DNA of 5,176 nt from Prolixibacteraceae bacterium (lineage in GTDB: Bacteria > Bacteroidota > Bacteroidia > Bacteroidales > Prolixibacteraceae), in NCBI GenBank assembly GCA_016931875.1, contig JAFGDX010000009.1, forward strand, positions 1 to 5,176, written 5' to 3'. The position numbers were made by a program, and so were the translations under genes. The notes beneath the pieces were generated by a model. That model did not search any database and was not told the origin of the DNA. It was given only the letters and a program-made list of their open reading frames with translations. This document shows positions 3,795-5,176 of the stretch, one piece after another (position 1 is the stretch's first letter; each line of letters starts with the position of its first letter).

Positions 3795-5015
3795 ATGTCA
3801 CTGTCAAAAAAAATATCAACTCATAATTTTTATGCCTTTTTGTGGCACGCAGGATTTCTGGCCCTTGCAAAAAATTTTATCGATGTCGATACCATCATTC
3901 CCGCAATGTTAATCGAATCGGGCGGCAAGGCAATTCATGTGGGTATGATGACCACCATTATGTTGGGAGGAGCAAGTTTTACCCAACTGTTTTTTGCGCC
4001 ATATATCAGCAATAAAAATTTTAAAAAGAATTTTCTTTTGCTGGGAATTAACTCACGCATTTTTGCGCTTTTTGCCCTGGGTTTTGTTTTGTATCGCTTT
4101 GGTGAACAAACGTCGGAAGCGGTGCTGTGGCTTTTGTTTTTATTGATTGCCATTTTTTCGCTGGGGGGTGCTTTTACCAACATCAGCTATGTTGACATGC
4201 TTGGGAAAAGTATAAATGAGGATAAAAGGAAAACATTCTTTTCAGCAAAACAAATTATTGCCGGAAGTGCGATGCTGTTTTCGGCCTACTGGGCAAAAAA
4301 AATTCTGGCTTTTATGGGATACCCGGTAAATTTTGCTTTTCTGTTTTTGATGGGGGCGCTCCTGCTTCTTATTGCATCAGGTGGTTTTTGGAAGATAAAG
4401 GAAACCACATCGTCGGCATTTAAAATTTTCGGAATAAAAGATTTTGCCCGAAAATTGAAACTGGAATTAACCCAAAAACCCGGATTGGTTTATTTTCTGG
4501 GTTTTATCAACACTCAGGGAGTCATTCTTTCTTTTCTTCCTTTTGTTATTCTTTATGCAAAAAATACGCTCGATTCGCAAAGCCATGACACCGGTTATTT
4601 TTTACTTTTTAAGGTAATCGGAGTCATTTCGGCCAGCCTGATTGTTTTTTTTATGGCACAAAAAATAAAATATAATTTTTTGCTTTTTCTGAACGTAGTT
4701 CTTTCGGGGTTACTGATTTTTTTTACTTTTCTTATCAACGATGTTCAAACGCTGAGATACATTTTTGTTTTGGGAGGAGTGGTTTATTCACTGTATGTAA
4801 TTACCATGAACGGATTGCTTCTTGAAATTTCGGGAAACGAAAACCGGGCGATTTATACCGGATTTACCGGTGCAGGAAATATTCTGCCTGCCATTTTCCC
4901 GCTTCTTTGTGGCTGGATTATTACCCACTGGGGGTTTGAGGTTTTCTTTTTACTCATAGGTGCAATTGTTTTGTCATCGGTCTTTTTTATTCATAAAATG
5001 AATTGTAAAAATTAA
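3795..5015 (+). CDS. Major facilitator superfamily transporter, 12 TM segments
   Basis: This 406-residue inner-membrane protein has the length and hydrophobic pattern of an MFS permease. About six membrane segments lie in each half: near residues 12-38, 48-70, 79-98, 109-130, 153-173, 177-197, then 231-255, 268-287, 293-313, 320-345, 356-377 and 380-400. A charged cytoplasmic loop (about 198-230, Lys-rich) separates the halves, as is usual. The segment YVDMLGKSINEDKRKTFFS at about 132-150 is the charged loop between TM4 and TM5. The substrate cannot be told from the sequence; closest relatives are probably uncharacterised Bacteroidota permeases. The start ATG at 3795 follows a weak purine-rich stretch (GGAACA). 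It lies 81 bases after the NifX-type stop and 38 bases before the Sir2 gene, all in the same direction, so an operon is likely. Confidence 0.9.
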   Translation: MSLSKKISTHNFYAFLWHAGFLALAKNFIDVDTIIPAMLIESGGKAIHVGMMTTIMLGGASFTQLFFAPYISNKNFKKNFLLLGINSRIFALFALGFVLYRFGEQTSEAVLWLLFLLIAIFSLGGAFTNISYVDMLGKSINEDKRKTFFSAKQIIAGSAMLFSAYWAKKILAFMGYPVNFAFLFLMGALLLLIASGGFWKIKETTSSAFKIFGIKDFARKLKLELTQKPGLVYFLGFINTQGVILSFLPFVILYAKNTLDSQSHDTGYFLLFKVIGVISASLIVFFMAQKIKYNFLLFLNVVLSGLLIFFTFLINDVQTLRYIFVLGGVVYSLYVITMNGLLLEISGNENRAIYTGFTGAGNILPAIFPLLCGWIITHWGFEVFFLLIGAIVLSSVFFIHKMNCKN

Positions 5016-5053
5016 TGGGTATGGTAGCTGATTTTTAAATTACAGGTTTGTTA

Positions 5054-5176
5054 ATGAATGGAATATCAGACATAACATTTCGGGCAGCAGAACTGATAAA
5101 ATATTCAGCACACACGGTTGCTTTTACCGGTTCCGGAATTTCTGTTGAGAGTGGCATTCCGCCATTCCGGGGAAAA
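5054..5176 (+). CDS. Sir2-family NAD-dependent protein deacylase (5' part only)
   Basis: The window ends after 41 codons, so only the N-terminus is seen. TGSGISVESGIPPFRG at residues 25-40 is the sirtuin NAD-binding signature (usually TGAGISxESGIPxFRG), with Ser for Ala in the first glycine motif and Pro where many sirtuins have Asp. Sirtuins remove acyl groups from lysines using NAD+, giving nicotinamide and O-acyl-ADP-ribose, in the cytoplasm. The ATG at 5054 is chosen because an in-frame stop lies at 5036-5038 and about 20 residues before the motif is normal for bacterial sirtuins. The catalytic His and zinc Cys residues lie beyond the window. The 38-base gap after the MFS gene, with no hairpin, suggests cotranscription. 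Confidence 0.9.
   Translation, partial: MNGISDITFRAAELIKYSAHTVAFTGSGISVESGIPPFRGK

Overview
The window looks like a chromosomal segment of a member of the Bacteroidota, probably a marine or anaerobic Bacteroidia lineage such as the Marinilabiliales. This is inferred from four things: AT-rich DNA, AT-rich start contexts mostly without Shine-Dalgarno sequences, several -7 elements of the TAnnTTTG type, and the sequence style of the Crp/Fnr, Dps and AhpC proteins. I could not run a database search, so the lineage is an inference.

Layout. Positions 1-140 are a compact, hairpin-rich block that looks like a REP-type or structured intergenic repeat. An AT-rich leader (141-425) follows. A tight two-gene peroxide-defence operon comes next: a Dps ferritin-like protein (426-896) and, 3 bases later, a 2-Cys peroxiredoxin of the AhpC type (900-1601, with a strong alternative start at 987). 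A terminator-like double hairpin (1664-1695) closes it. The gap to 1986 holds a possible 41-codon ORF and a promoter for a small stand-alone DUF59/Mrp-N-terminal-like protein (1987-2298). That gene ends at a hairpin plus T-run and converges on a minus-strand Crp/Fnr-family regulator (2443-3129). The regulator starts with TTG and has four cysteines at the spacing of the E. coli FNR [4Fe-4S] ligands.

A divergent intergenic region with several inverted repeats separates this regulator from a plus-strand cluster. The cluster holds a NifX/NafY-type (dinitrogenase iron-molybdenum cofactor) domain protein (3348-3713), a possible 19-codon CxxCxC micro-ORF (3714-3773), a 12-TM major facilitator transporter (3795-5015) and the 5' end of a Sir2-family NAD-dependent deacylase (5054 to the window edge).

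How the genes may work together. Dps and AhpC remove free iron and peroxides. The FNR-like protein would sense oxygen or redox state through an Fe-S cluster. The DUF59 and NifX-type proteins belong to families tied to Fe-S or metal-cluster handling. The common theme is redox and metal homeostasis in an organism that lives with little oxygen. Whether the FNR-like protein controls its neighbours is untested. No mobile element with a transposase, CRISPR array, tRNA or rRNA was recognised. The least conventional signals are the palindrome enclosing the -7 box of the NifX-type gene, the dual start of AhpC, and the Cys-rich micro-ORF.
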